Origin: Eriocheir sinensis
Lineage: Eukaryota; Arthropoda; Malacostraca; Decapoda; Varunidae
Reading direction: 5' to 3'
DNA length: 64,000 nt
Assembly (NCBI RefSeq): GCF_024679095.1
Contig: NC_066535.1
Location: 3,405,861-3,469,860, forward strand
In this document: piece by piece, positions 48,040 through 60,441 of the stretch
Numbering within the stretch: the stretch's first letter is position 1
How the letters are laid out: every line of letters starts with the position of its first letter
Made by a program: the position numbers and the translations under genes
The notes under the pieces: generated by a model
Seen by the model: the letters and a program-made list of their open reading frames with translations, nothing else
Told to the model about the DNA's origin: nothing
The model's database searches: none

Positions 48040-49140
48040 AGCTTGTAGTAGAATAGGAGACCATGAGTGTGAGGGCTTAGAGATGAAACAGACATTATGG
48101 GAGAAGAGAGGCATTGAGGGAGGAGAGAAAACTAATGAGGGTGTAGAGAGGAAACTGAAGGTATTGTTATGAAGTGGGGAGGAGGAGAACAGGATGAAAG
48201 TGAAGGGAGAGAACGGAGATACTTATGGAGAAAAGAGTACAGGAGAAAGGAACTGACAATAAGGGAGAGGAGGTGAGGGAAAACTAATGAGGGTGTAGAG
48301 AGGAAACTGAAGGTATTGTTATGAAGTGGGGAGGAGGAGAACATGATGAAAGTGAAGGGAGAGAACGGAGATGCTTATGGAGAAAAGGAGTATAGGAGAA
48401 AGGAAACTGGCAATAAGGGAGAGGAGGAGAGGGAAAACTAATGAGGTCGTAGAAAGGAAACTGAAGGTATTGTTATGAAGTGGGGAGGAGGAGAACAGGA
48501 TGAAAGTGAAGGGAGAGAACGGAGATGCTTATGGAGAATAGAGTATAGGAGAAAGGAAACTGGCAATAAGGGAGAGGAGGTGAGGGAAAACTAATGAGGC
48601 AGGATGAGAAAAAAAAGAGAGAGAGATACTGGGGGAGAACAGAACAGAGGAGGAGAGGAAAACTGGCAATAAGGGAAAGGAGGAGAGAGAAAACTAATGA
48701 GATCGTAGAAAGGAAACTGAAGGTATTGCAATGAAGTGGGGAGGAGGAGAACAGGATGAAAGTGAAAAGAGAGAACGGAGATACTTAAGGAGAAAAGGAG
48801 CATAGGAGAAAGGAAACTGGCGATAAGTGAGAGGTGGTGAGGGAAAACTAATGAGGTCGTAGAAAGGAAACTGAAAGGATTAAAATGCAGTGGAGAGAAC
48901 AGGACGAAGGTGATGGGAGAGACGGAGATACATAGGGAGAAAAGGAGTAAAAGAAAACCTGGCAATAAGGGAGAGGAGGAGAGAGAAAACTAATAAAGGC
49001 GGAGAAAGGAAACTGAAGGTATTGCTATGAATTGGAGAGAACAGGACAAAGGTGAAGGGAGGGACGGCAATATATAGGGAGAAAAGGAGTTAAAAAAGCA
49101 GGCATGAAGGGATTTGAGGTGAGAGAAAACCAATGGAATA
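48040..49140 (+). repeat. ~154-bp purine-rich tandem array
   Basis: GGTATTGTTATGAAGTGGGG starts at about 48160, 48312 and 48466, with diverged copies near 48721, 48877 and 49018. Each is preceded by AAAACTAATGAGG and GAAAGGAAACTGAAG. The block resembles the array at 45600-46200. Confidence 0.93.
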
Positions 49141-49790
49141 TAGAAAGGAAAAGATAAAGAAAATATAACAGGATGAAAACTATAAAAAAACCCTGGCAGT
49201 GGAATAAGAGAAGGAGCATACACGTAAAAAAACAAAAAAAACACAACAACAGCAACAACAAAACAAAACAAAACAAGGAACTAAAGAAAGAAGGAGCGTA
49301 GAAAAAGACAAGGATAAACGGGGAATGATTGAGTGAGTGACGCAGACCAGGACCAGAGAAGTTGAGTCAAAGGGAGTTTCCTGAATCCTTATCTCAACAG
49401 CTGTATAAAGAAGGTGAATGATTAAGGGTGGAAGAAAAAGAGTTGTGGAAGGATGTAAGCGTGATTGTGCGGGGATGGAGCTATGAGTGTGCCTTTGAAT
49501 CTTAAGTAAATAGAGAAGGTGAAAGCGAGGGTGAAGAAAAGGGAGGAGGTGGAGCTATGGGCCTCTCTTGGAATCTTATGTGAACAGGTATAAGGAGAAG
49601 GTGAAAGCGAGGGTGAAGAAAAGGGAGGAGGTGGAGCTATGGGCCTCTCTTGGAATCTTATGCGAACAGTGAAGAAAAGGTGAAGAAAAGGGAGGAGGTG
49701 GAGCTATGGGCCTCTCTTGGAATCTTATGCGAACAGGGATAAAGAGGAGGTGAAAGCGAGGGTGAAGAAAGAATTGTTGATGGATGTAGA
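49141..49790 (+). repeat. A-rich spacer then 68-83-bp tandem units
   Basis: GGAGCTATGGGCCTCTCTTG occurs at about 49551, 49634 and 49702, with a diverged copy near 49480. The spacing varies because an internal block is lost in one unit. Confidence 0.85.
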
Positions 49791-49792
49791 TG

Positions 49793-49910
49793 TGCTTTAT
49801 TTAACAGCAAAGGAGGCAGCTCAAGGGCAAAAGGAAGAATGAAACCCCCCCAAAAAGAAAAAAAAAACCCTACTGGCGCTGCTCCTAGAAATAGTTGACA
49901 GAGTAGCTGA
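49793..49910 (-). mobile_element. 3' end of family-B LINE, 5'-truncated
   Basis: TTTATTTAACAGCAAAGG, GGCAGCTCAAGGGCAAAA and CTGGCGCTGCTCCTA match the reversed tail of the LINE at 41670. Minus-strand sense. Confidence 0.7.
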
Positions 49911-50599
<689 letters not shown>

Positions 50600-50695
50600 C
50601 CATACTCGCACACATCAAGAATGGTTGGTTAGTTTTTTTTTATAAAGACCAAGTGAGGAGATTGTTCCGGGTATCATCTTGTATTTATATAAGTA

Positions 50696-51355
<660 letters not shown>

Positions 51356-51494
51356 GAGATCATGGGAACTTCTTGGCCGGTCGGTTCTCAGAAGGCGAGG
51401 AAGCGTGGCAGGAAAAAAAAATGAACGAAAGAAAGAAAGAAAGAAAGAAATGAAAGAAAAAAAAGGTGCATGAGGAAGCTAACTCCATTTCTTG

Positions 51495-52160
51495 CTTTGG
51501 TAATTTGGTTTCTGATTCCTTTTCTTTCGTCTCGTATTCATTTATGCTTTCGGAATCTTTCTCATGGGCTGTTTCCTTTATCTATCTCTATCTCTATCTA
51601 TCTATCTATATCCATCTCTCTGACTGTCTATCTGTATCTGTCTACCTTTCTATCTATCTTTGGTAATTTGGTTTTTGATTCCTTTTCTTTCGTCTCGTTT
51701 TCATTTATGCTTTCGGAATCTTTCTCATTGGCTGTTCCCTTTATCTATCTCTATCTCTATCTATCTATCTATATCCATCTCTCTGACTGTCTATCTGTAT
51801 CTGTCTATCTTTCTATCTATCTTTGGTAATTTGGTTTCTGATTCCTTTTCTTTCGTCTCGTATTCATTTATGCTTTCGGAATCTTTCTCATGGGCTGTTT
51901 CCTTTATCTATCTCTATCTCTATCTATCTATCTATATCCATCTCTCTGACTGTCTATCTGTATCTGTCTATCTTTCTATCTATCTTTGGTAATTTGGTTT
52001 TTGATTCCTTTTCTTTCGTCTCGTATTCATTTATGCTTTCGGAATCTTTCTCATGTGCTGTTTCCTTTATCTATCTCTATCTCTATCTATCTATCTATAT
52101 CCACCTCTCTAACTGTCTATCTGTATCTGTCTATCTTTCTATCTATCTATCTATCTATAA
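51495..52160 (+). repeat. 163-bp tandem array, four units
   Basis: GGTAATTTGGTTTCTGATTC and variants start units exactly 163 bp apart (51660, 51823 and 51986 share the same point). Each unit holds a unique-looking half and a (TCTA)n half. Units differ at only a few bases. Confidence 0.96.
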
Positions 52161-52271
52161 GTTTTTTTTCCCACGTTATTTGATTATTTTTTTTATTTGT
52201 TTTGTTTGTTTACGTTTGTTTTATGTATTTTTTCTTTTTCCCATTTTTCTGTCTACCTCCTTATGCCTCTT

Positions 52272-52276
<5 letters not shown>

Positions 52277-52315
<39 letters not shown>

Positions 52316-52394
52316 GTCTTTCTCAATACCTCCTTGGTCCCGTCTTTTATTTCCAGAGCTCACCGCAGATTTCTCAAGAATCAGAGGGGAATGG

Positions 52395-52488
<94 letters not shown>
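52277..52488. repeat. (CT)n and (CA)n microsatellites
   Basis: (CT)n at 52277-52312 and (CA)n at 52398-52488, with an 85-bp unique spacer. Confidence 0.96.
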
Positions 52489-52491
<3 letters not shown>

Positions 52492-52647
52492 ACATGATCC
52501 TTTTTCACTTTATACCTTTTCCTACGTGTCTTCCATACCACTTTCCCTCTCACACCGCTCTCTCTCTCTCCCTTCCCTTCACTGGCTCACTCAGGTATTT
52601 CTGGCTTACCTTCGTTTTGAGCGCTCTCTTGATCTAGGGAAAAAGGT

Positions 52648-52895
52648 AAACTTCGTGCGGCAACGTCTAAGGTCATATGACACCGAATAGCAGGAGAAAA
52701 TGTAAGGAAAAGTAAGTTGAGAAAAGAAATCAGAAGAAAAAAGTTAAGAAATGACATATAAGAAATTAGAAAAGACTTGGTGCTGCAGTGTTTAGGGTCA
52801 GACGGCACCAAATAACAGGAGTAAAAAAAATATATATATATAAATTGAGGAAAGAAATAAGAAGAAACAAGTTAAGAAATGAGAAATAAGAAGAT
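52648..52895 (+). repeat. Diverged tandem duplication, ~124 bp
   Basis: ACACCGAATAGCAGGAG near 52681 and GCACCAAATAACAGGAG near 52805 lie in two adjacent units. Both continue with GTTAAGAAATGA-type sequence. Confidence 0.8.
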
Positions 52896-53480
52896 AATAC
52901 TAAAACAAACCTAGCAAAAACTTACATAATTTATCGATTCTTATGTTCAATGGCGATTTTTTAAAATTTATTTTCGATTTCATAATAATTCTTCAGTGAT
53001 TTTGTTTCCTTTGAGTTCTCGATATCCTTCTTCTTTTTTCGTGGTTATGGCATAAATATCCCTTTTTCCTGGTGGTGAGTGTGTGTGTGTGGGTGTGTGG
53101 GCTGCAGGGTGATTTCCACGAACCTCAGCTGTTTTAGGAACGGCCGAGGAAATGTGTTTGCCGGTGCATTTAAGGAATATACGTAAGTGGTGGTCAGTCG
53201 ATATTCGGGAGGCATTAAAGGGGATAAGGAGAGAAGGAAGGAAATGAAGAAGGCAGGAAGGAAGGAAGGAAGGAAGGGAGGAAGGTAAGGAAGGAAAGAA
53301 GAAAGGAAGGAAGGAAGAAAGGGAGGAAGGGAAGGAAGGAAGAAAGGGAGGAAGGAAGGAAGGAAAGAAGGAACGAACGAGCGAACGGACGAACGAACAA
53401 AAGAACGAAAGAACGAAAGAACCAAAGAAGGAAAGAAAGAACAAGAAAAAAGAAAGAAAAATAGAAAGGAAAGAAAACGA
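52896..53480. repeat. AT-rich DNA then (GGAA)n
   Basis: (GGAA)n-type repeats with AAGG, GAAC and GGAC variants at 53230-53470. No gene. Confidence 0.8.
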
Positions 53481-53675
53481 GACAGGTGATACAGCTAACT
53501 CAAAAAGAAAATGGTTATGAAAAAGAGTATAAATCTTTCACCAACAAAAAAAATAGTGTTTCTGGAATTACTGAAAGTATGATGAAAACCAACTTCGCAT
53601 GTCAAGAAAATGTGATAATACTTTTTTTTTTTTTTAACAACATTCTCCTCTCTGGCATCCTTCTGCGATAGGTTG

Positions 53676-53950
53676 AGGTTAGGTGGAAGGTTGAGGTTGG
53701 GTGGAAGGTTGAGGTTGGGTGGAAGGTTGAGGTTGGGTGGAAGGTTGAGGTTGGGTGGAAGGTTGAGGTTAGATGGAAGGTTGAGGTTGGGTGGAAGGTT
53801 GAGGTTGGGTGGAAGGTTGAGGTTAGATGGAAGGTTGAGGTTGAGTGGAAGGTTCAGGTTGGGTGGAAGGTTGAGGTTGCGTGGAAGGTTCAGGTTCAGT
53901 TGAAGGTTAAGGTTGGGTGGAAGGTTGAGGATGAGAGGAAGGTTGAGGTG
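53676..53950 (+). repeat. 18-bp minisatellite
   Basis: About 15 units of GGTTGAGGTTGGGTGGAA, with GGTTAGATGGAA variants. The R-L-R-L-G-G open frame is an artefact of the unit being a multiple of three. Confidence 0.96.
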
Positions 53951-54354
53951 CCTGGTGGTGGTGGATGAGTGACAAGGGGATGGACGCTCGTCAGAGGTCT
54001 TTTGTGTTCGTTGTGCAGCGTGAAAAAAATACTCTTGATGTGCACGGCTTTGTAATTTAATAGAAAAAAAATATTCATAGACAAAAGGGATTCTTACTAT
54101 AAAGGAACAAAAAAAAAATGAAGCGAAAAAAAAAAGGTATTACAAAACAGTTTAAACTTCGTATATCAAGAAAGTATAATCTGTTTTTTTATATTATTTT
54201 CTCCTTCATGTTTTTTCTTAATCAGAGCAGCGTATCGCAGGTATTGTATATTTAGTTTCCGGTCTTTGATCTGTCTCCTCCACCTTCGACAAATATCCAT
54301 CAACTAACACAACACTCAATCCCATATCCTCAAATTCTTAGGCTCTTACACACC
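53951..54354. other. AT-rich unique DNA
   Basis: Nothing recognised. Confidence 0.4.
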
Positions 54355-55262
54355 CTATTTGATTAGTTGTCTGTTGAGGTTAAGGGTATTTCCAGGGATA
54401 GTTTTATGAGCCTAGTGATAGCTTGTAGAGGTTGAGGGTATTTCCAGGGGTACTTCTGTGAGCCTTGTGATAGTTAGTAGAGGTTAGGGGTATTTCCAGG
54501 GGTAGTTCTATGGGCCTAGTGATAGTTTGCAGAGGTTAAGGGTATTTCCAGGGGTAGTTGTATGAGCCTAGTGATAGTTTGTAGAGGTTAAGGGTATTTC
54601 CAGGGGTAGTTGTATGAGCCTAGTGATAGTTTGTAGAGGTTAAAGATATTTCCAGGGATAGTTATATGAGCCTAGTGATAGTTTGTAGAGGTTAAGGGTA
54701 TTTTCAGGGATAGTTCTGTGAGCCTAGTGATAGTTTGCAGAGGTCAAGGGTATTTCCAGGGGTAGTTATATGAGCCTAGTGATAGTTTGTAGAGGTTAAA
54801 GGTATTTCCAGAGGTAGTTGTACGAGCCTAGTGATAGTTTGCAAAGGTTAAGGGTATTTCCAGGGATAGTTCTATGAGCCTAGTGATAGTTTGCAGAGGT
54901 TAAGTGTATTTACAGGGATAGTTCTGTGAGCCTAGTGATAGTTTGCAGAGGTCAAGGGTATTTCCAGGGGTAGTTGTATGAGCCTAGTGATAGTTTGTAG
55001 AGGTTAAGGGTATTTCCAGGGATAGTTCTATGAGCCTAGTGATAGTTTGTAGAGGTTAAGGGTATTTCCAGGGATAGTTCTATGAGCCTAGTGATAGTTT
55101 GCAGAGGTTAAGTGTATTTACAGAGGTAGTTCTGAGCCTTGTGATAGTTTGACAAGGTCTCTGGACCACGAACACGAAAATAAAAACCACCCATGAAAAC
55201 CATCCCACTCTATTCCATTGTGGCCTTTGAGAAAACATTTGCCGTGAGAGCCGAAAGCGCCT
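54355..55262 (+). repeat. Family D, copy 3, with 52-bp internal expansion
   Basis: About 15 tandem units of GGTATTTCCAGGGATAGTTC-TATGAGCCTAGTGATAGTTTG-type sequence, period 52 bp. The unit resembles the GGCATTTGCAGAGGTAGTTT-TATGACCC segment of copy 2. The right tail (GGCCTTTGAGAAAACATTTG, then GAGAGCCGAAAGCG) matches the tail of copies 1 and 2, so the array sits inside a member of this family. Confidence 0.8.
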
Positions 55263-55587
55263 TGAGAATATAGGCCACAGCTTTATTAGTCCTCGCTCTG
55301 AGCCGCACGGGAGGTGGGTGGTGGGTGGGGGAGGAGACGCACTTTGCCTCATGTTGCTCCTCCACGGCGACGATCAACATAACACTTTCTTGCTCACACG
55401 CCACTTCAGGGAACTTTATGGCTCACTCCGCAATGTTCCCTCTCGCGTGGAAGGCAGTAAAAAGTCGACCGTCAGATGCAGGCGTAACTCGGGTGTTTTT
55501 ATTCCCTGGAAAATGTGGAGTGTAGGCGCGGGATGGGTGCATTTCAAAGGGCCGGTGGTATGATAGGATAAGTTTACATAATTTGGG
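55263..55587. other. Unique island
   Basis: Balanced composition; short frames on both strands with no recognised domain. Confidence 0.35.
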
Positions 55588-55745
55588 TGAATTTTTTTTT
55601 TACAACAAAGGAGACAGCTCAAGGACACAAAAAAGGAAATTATAATAAAAAAAAGCCCGCTACTCGCTACTCCTAAAAAAAAAAAAAAAATCAAAAGAGG
55701 TGTCCGAAAGAGAGGTCAGTTTCTGGAGGAGAGGTGTCCTGATAC
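55588..55745 (-). mobile_element. 3' end of family-B LINE, 5'-truncated
   Basis: TTTTACAACAAAGGAGACAG, GCTCAAGGACAC, AAGCCCGCTACTCGC and GGAGAGGTGTCCTGATACC match the reversed LINE tail. The last block matches 41736-41755 of the long copy. Minus-strand sense, the longest of the short copies. Confidence 0.8.
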
Positions 55746-55869
55746 CTTTGCTTAGTATATATAACGCTAATTATTTATTATTTTGTAACGGGGGTATAAT
55801 TCAGGGTTACATAATTTGGCTAATCACATTATTTAAGTATATATATCACTAACAGTCTATTCTTTTCTT

Positions 55870-56100
55870 CGCTACTGTTACCACCGTCACTACTACCACT
55901 ACCACAACTGCTACCACCACCACCACCACCACCACCATCACGTCCTTTTATCAAACCTCCAACCAACACCACCACCACCACCACTACCACCACCACCACC
56001 ACCATCACGTCCTTTTATCAAACCTCCAACCAACACCACCACCACCACCACCACGTCCTTTCATCAAACCTCCAACCAGCACCACCAACACCATCGCCGC
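55870..56100 (+). repeat. (CAC)n array with TCACGTCCTTT units
   Basis: CACGTCCTTTTATCAAACC recurs three times among (CAC)n blocks. Confidence 0.93.
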
Positions 56101-56265
56101 CTTCTCCTCGTCACGTGAAAGGTAAGTACATATTATCTCCTTGTTGTCGTAGTTGGGTTATCGTAGTTGACTCCATTTCGCTGAGAATGTGATGTTTTCT
56201 TTTCTGCTTAAATACAAATAATACCATTTTCACCACTTACACATATACTTACACTAACCTTCATG

Positions 56266-56459
56266 CACCGTTGCCAGATTATCGTACTCAGAGCCGCGTA
56301 TTTATTGGTTTCTGGCCCATAACTGTTGCCAAATAACACTATTAACTAACCATTTAAACGTTAACCAGATATGAAGGCAGTTATTTGGGTGCTGAAAGCA
56401 GTTTTTGGGTCGGAAATCGGCAAACATAAGAGGCAGAGTACGACAATCTGGCAACGTTG
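56266..56459. mobile_element. 194-bp inverted-repeat element (family M)
   Basis: The left end CACCGTTGCCAGATTATCG and the right end, read on the minus strand as CAACGTTGCCAGATTGTCG, are inverted over about 33 bp. The interior is an imperfect palindrome without coding capacity. Same start and length as 12769-12962. Confidence 0.85.
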
Positions 56460-56514
56460 CTTTGATGTCTCTAATGTTTGGAAAGATCACCGAAATAACA
56501 CGCGAAGATATCTT

Positions 56515-56700
56515 TTTGGAATACCTTGAATACGACTCGTGCTTTGGTTTGTTGTTTAATCCGTAGCAATCTTGTGGGGTGAAGAGTTGTAACGCGCTGA
56601 GGTATCGTTTTGGTATCTTATATACGACTCGTGCTTTAGATTGTAGTTTGATCTTTGGCAATGTTGGGGGGGAAGAGTTACTCGCAGCAAGGGTAGAAGG
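56515..56700 (+). repeat. ~93-bp tandem duplication
   Basis: TACGACTCGTGCTTTGG and TACGACTCGTGCTTTAG lie about 93 bp apart, each followed by TTTGATC/TTTAATC and a GAAGAGTT block. Confidence 0.85.
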
Positions 56701-56744
56701 AGCAACTCTTCAGGTGTCCACTTGCTAGAGTACTGACGGAGCAT

Positions 56745-57008
56745 AAAGGGGCTATTACACTTTGCAAATTCTCCGTGGATCTTCAGTCAAACCACAATTT
56801 CCGCTAGCGTGTTTCTCATTTGTTTCTTGTTATTGCTGCTGATGATGATGATGGTGAGTAATACCGTCTTCCTTTGGTGAAATCTACCGTAGCTTTGGTA
56901 GATCATGGACACGTCAGAAAAAAACACGGAAATATGAGAACCACGCCAGCGGAAATCGTGGTTTGACTGAGGATCCACGGAGAATTTGCCCAGTGTAATA
57001 GCCCCTTT
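56745..57008. mobile_element. 264-bp element with ~67-bp inverted ends
   Basis: Left end AAAGGGGCTATTACACTTTG; the right end on the minus strand is AAAGGGGCTATTACACTGGG. The match continues about 67 bp through CAAATTCTCCGTGGATC and TTTCCGCT with few differences. Non-coding interior. MITE-like; target duplication not evident. Confidence 0.88.
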
Positions 57009-57660
57009 GGTCGAGGCGTCACTCCTGTCTCTCAGTCGTCCCTCAGCAATCCCAGTAGTGACGAACAATGGACACGGACAGGAATAACGGCGTGAAAGCA
57101 GACAACGGCATCTCACCTATTTACTTTTTAGTAGTCTTCTTTTTTTTCTAGGACAGCATTTTTTAGTGTTTTGTTTAGTTTTTGGTCGTCTTCGGCGTAT
57201 AAAAATCAACCTCACCGTTAGATAACTGTACTAATGAGGACAATCTGAGTGTAGAAAAACCAACCTCGAATTAGATACTGAAGACATGGCATCCCAGTCG
57301 GTTACATGAACTCTGAAATACGAACGGGAAACAGTTTTTAAGATGACACAAAAGGAAGAGTGGCAAACATGTACTCGGACAGACACATAAGCAGAGCAAC
57401 AAGCGATCTCCACCCGGGGCTTCCAAGACTTTGATGATCTTTCTGCCCCCATTCCGTTTCCTGGGTGACGCGGCGTGTGTGTGGCGGCACGATAAAGAAA
57501 CCCACGATAGGCGACCAAGGAATATAAAGAACTTGTTGCGAGGGGCTTGTGCGCGCCGCTGAGGCCACTCCGGAACGACCCCAACGACTCCTATCTCCCG
57601 CCGCCCCTGGGAAAAAGGCTTGGGATTGGCGGCCGTGGTCAGGGCGGTTGATGAATACCT
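57009..57660. other. Unique island, no gene recognised
   Basis: Overlapping minus-strand frames of 109-129 codons, arginine- and serine-rich, lack any recognisable domain. Confidence 0.35.
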
Positions 57661-57950
57661 GCACTCCGCCGCCCGTAAAAGAGAGGAAAAAATACACAAA
57701 CGCTTGTCTAATTGATAAAAACGACACTCTGCGGCCAGACGCGTACCGGAGGCGATCTGTGTTTTTACTCGCGTGGGAATAGACAATAACGAGAAGGGAA
57801 ACCGTCCACCGCCCGTAAAAGGGAAGGAAGAATTCGTAAACTCTCGTCTAATTGATAACAACGACACAGCCGCCTGACGCGTATCATTGGAGAGGATCAG
57901 CCCGTTTTGTGTTTTATTGCGGAAGAGACGATGATTGGCGGGAAGACTTA
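57661..57950 (+). repeat. Diverged ~141-bp tandem duplication
   Basis: CCGCCCGTAAAAG begins both units (57668 and 57809). Each continues through GTCTAATTGATAA and a GACGCGTA block to GTGTTTT. Confidence 0.85.
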
Positions 57951-58422
57951 CCAAAAATGAAACTTGCCTATTCCAATGAAAAGGTATCGTCTACCATATT
58001 AGTTAACTTATTTTTTGTTATTTTTGGTCTATTATTGGTTGACTAATTTTTGGTTTATTATCGGTTACTTTACTTGTTCTAATTTAGTTTTGGAGATGGC
58101 CACCATTCTTTTATTCATTGTTTATCGGAATTTATCGAATCACTAAGCCTTCATGGTCTGAGCTTGACCCTTCTCAAACCCCCTCCGACTACCCGCTTTA
58201 AGCATTCATGATCAGGGCCGTTTTGGAGTATCTTGGCAACTGACAGACGAACAGACAGGAACGAACTGACGGACAATGGTACAAACATTACCACCCTTCT
58301 CGCTACGCAGAGGCAGGGGATAAAAAATCTACCCGCTACAAAACGAGTGACGGACGTGCTGGCCAATGTTTTTTTTTTTTTTTTTTTGATGTATGAAAAC
58401 GGATCCGTAAAATTGCATTGTA

Positions 58423-58430
<8 letters not shown>
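57951..58430. other. AT-rich DNA and a short dispersed-repeat-like stretch
   Basis: 58190-58340 contains AACTGACAGACGAACAGAC and ACGAACTGACGGACAATGG, resembling repeats seen in marine invertebrate genomes. Boundaries unclear. Confidence 0.35.
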
Positions 58431-58480
<50 letters not shown>

Positions 58481-58482
58481 AA

Positions 58483-58541
<59 letters not shown>
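58431..58541 (+). repeat. (CA)n microsatellite
   Basis: CA units with one ATACAAAGA interruption near 58477. Confidence 0.96.
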
Positions 58542-58545
<4 letters not shown>

Positions 58546-58907
58546 TTGAAAACTGTTTGCTTCTGCTGTTACTTGTTTCTTATTTCTGCGTTCCCTCATT
58601 CCCTGGAAAGGGGGAAAAAATAAAGAAAATATGTACCTATTCTTCGTCTGTTAATTTATCTTTTTTTTTTTTATCTCTATCGGCGACTGTGGTTGAGGAT
58701 GGTTCTTTTCATTTGTCTGTATTTCTGTCTATCTGTTTGTCTGTCCCATGTTTGTTTGTCTATCTATCTGTCTGCCCGTGTTCTTGAGAGTCTGTGTGAA
58801 AGAAAGATGAGATGAGATGATGATGATACATAAAAAGTAGAAAAGGAGAAAGAAGAATAAGCAGGGAAAATCGATGAGTAAAATATGACACAAAGAGAGG
58901 TAAAAGA

Positions 58908-59657
<750 letters not shown>

Positions 59658-59708
<51 letters not shown>

Positions 59709-60345
59709 GAGGAGAGGGAGAGAGGAGGAGGAGGAGGAGAAGGGAGGAGGAGGAGGAGGAGGAGGAGGAGGAGGACGAGGAGGAGGAGGAGGAGGAGGAG
59801 GAGGAGGAGGAGGAGGAGAGGGGAGGAAGAGGAGGACAAAATGGTGGGGAATATGAAGAGGGGAGAGAAGAATGAGAGGAGAAAGGGGGGAGAGTTGAGG
59901 AGGAGGAGGAGGAGGAGGAGGAGGAGGAGGAGGAGGAGGGGGGAGTAGGAGGAGGAAGAGGAGGACAAAATGGTGGGGGGAGAAGAATGAGAGGAGAAAG
60001 GGGAGAGTTGAGGAGGAGGAGGAGGAGGAGGAGGAGGAAGAGTAAGGAGGAGGAGAGGGGAGGAAGAGGAGGACAAAATGGTGGGGAATATGAAGAGGGG
60101 AGAGATGAGTGAGTGGAGAAAGGGGGGAGAGTTGAGGAGGAGGAGGAGGAGGAGGAGGAGGGGGTAAGAGTAAGGAGGAGGAGGGGGGAGGAGGAGGAGG
60201 ACAAAATGGTGGGGAATATGAAGAGGGGAGAGAAGAGTGAGAGGAGAAAGGGGGAAGAGTAGAGGAGAAGGAGGGGGAAGAGTGAGGAGGAGGAGGAGGG
60301 GGGAGGAAGAGGAGGAGGATAAGGACTAGGAGGAGGAGGAGGAGG
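59658..60345 (+). repeat. (CT)n then (GGA)n array with ~108-128-bp units
   Basis: (CT)n at 59658-59705. Then (GGA)n blocks separated by GACAAAATGGTGGGGAATAT spacers near 59835, 59963, 60071 and 60199. Confidence 0.94.
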
Positions 60346-60393
60346 ATGTGGGGGGATGCGAACCAAAGATCACCAGTTTTTCTTACGTATTGA

Positions 60394-60441
60394 ACCCTGT
60401 CAGCTACCACTCCCCCCTCCTCCTCCTCCCCCCTTCAAGAG
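60394..60441 (+). promoter_or_regulatory. Candidate 3' splice acceptor
   Basis: GTCAGCTACCAC (possible branch site) is followed by a C/T-only tract, then TTCAAG/AG at 60434-60441. The in-frame TGA at 60391-60393 closes the coding frame just upstream, as expected for an intron. Confidence 0.45.

Noticed and set aside
53673..53903. RLRLGG-repeat reading frame
   Set aside because: Artefact of an 18-bp minisatellite with no flanking coding sequence.
57231..57954. Overlapping minus-strand frames of 117-227 codons
   Set aside because: They include a duplicated segment read in different frames and lack any family signature.
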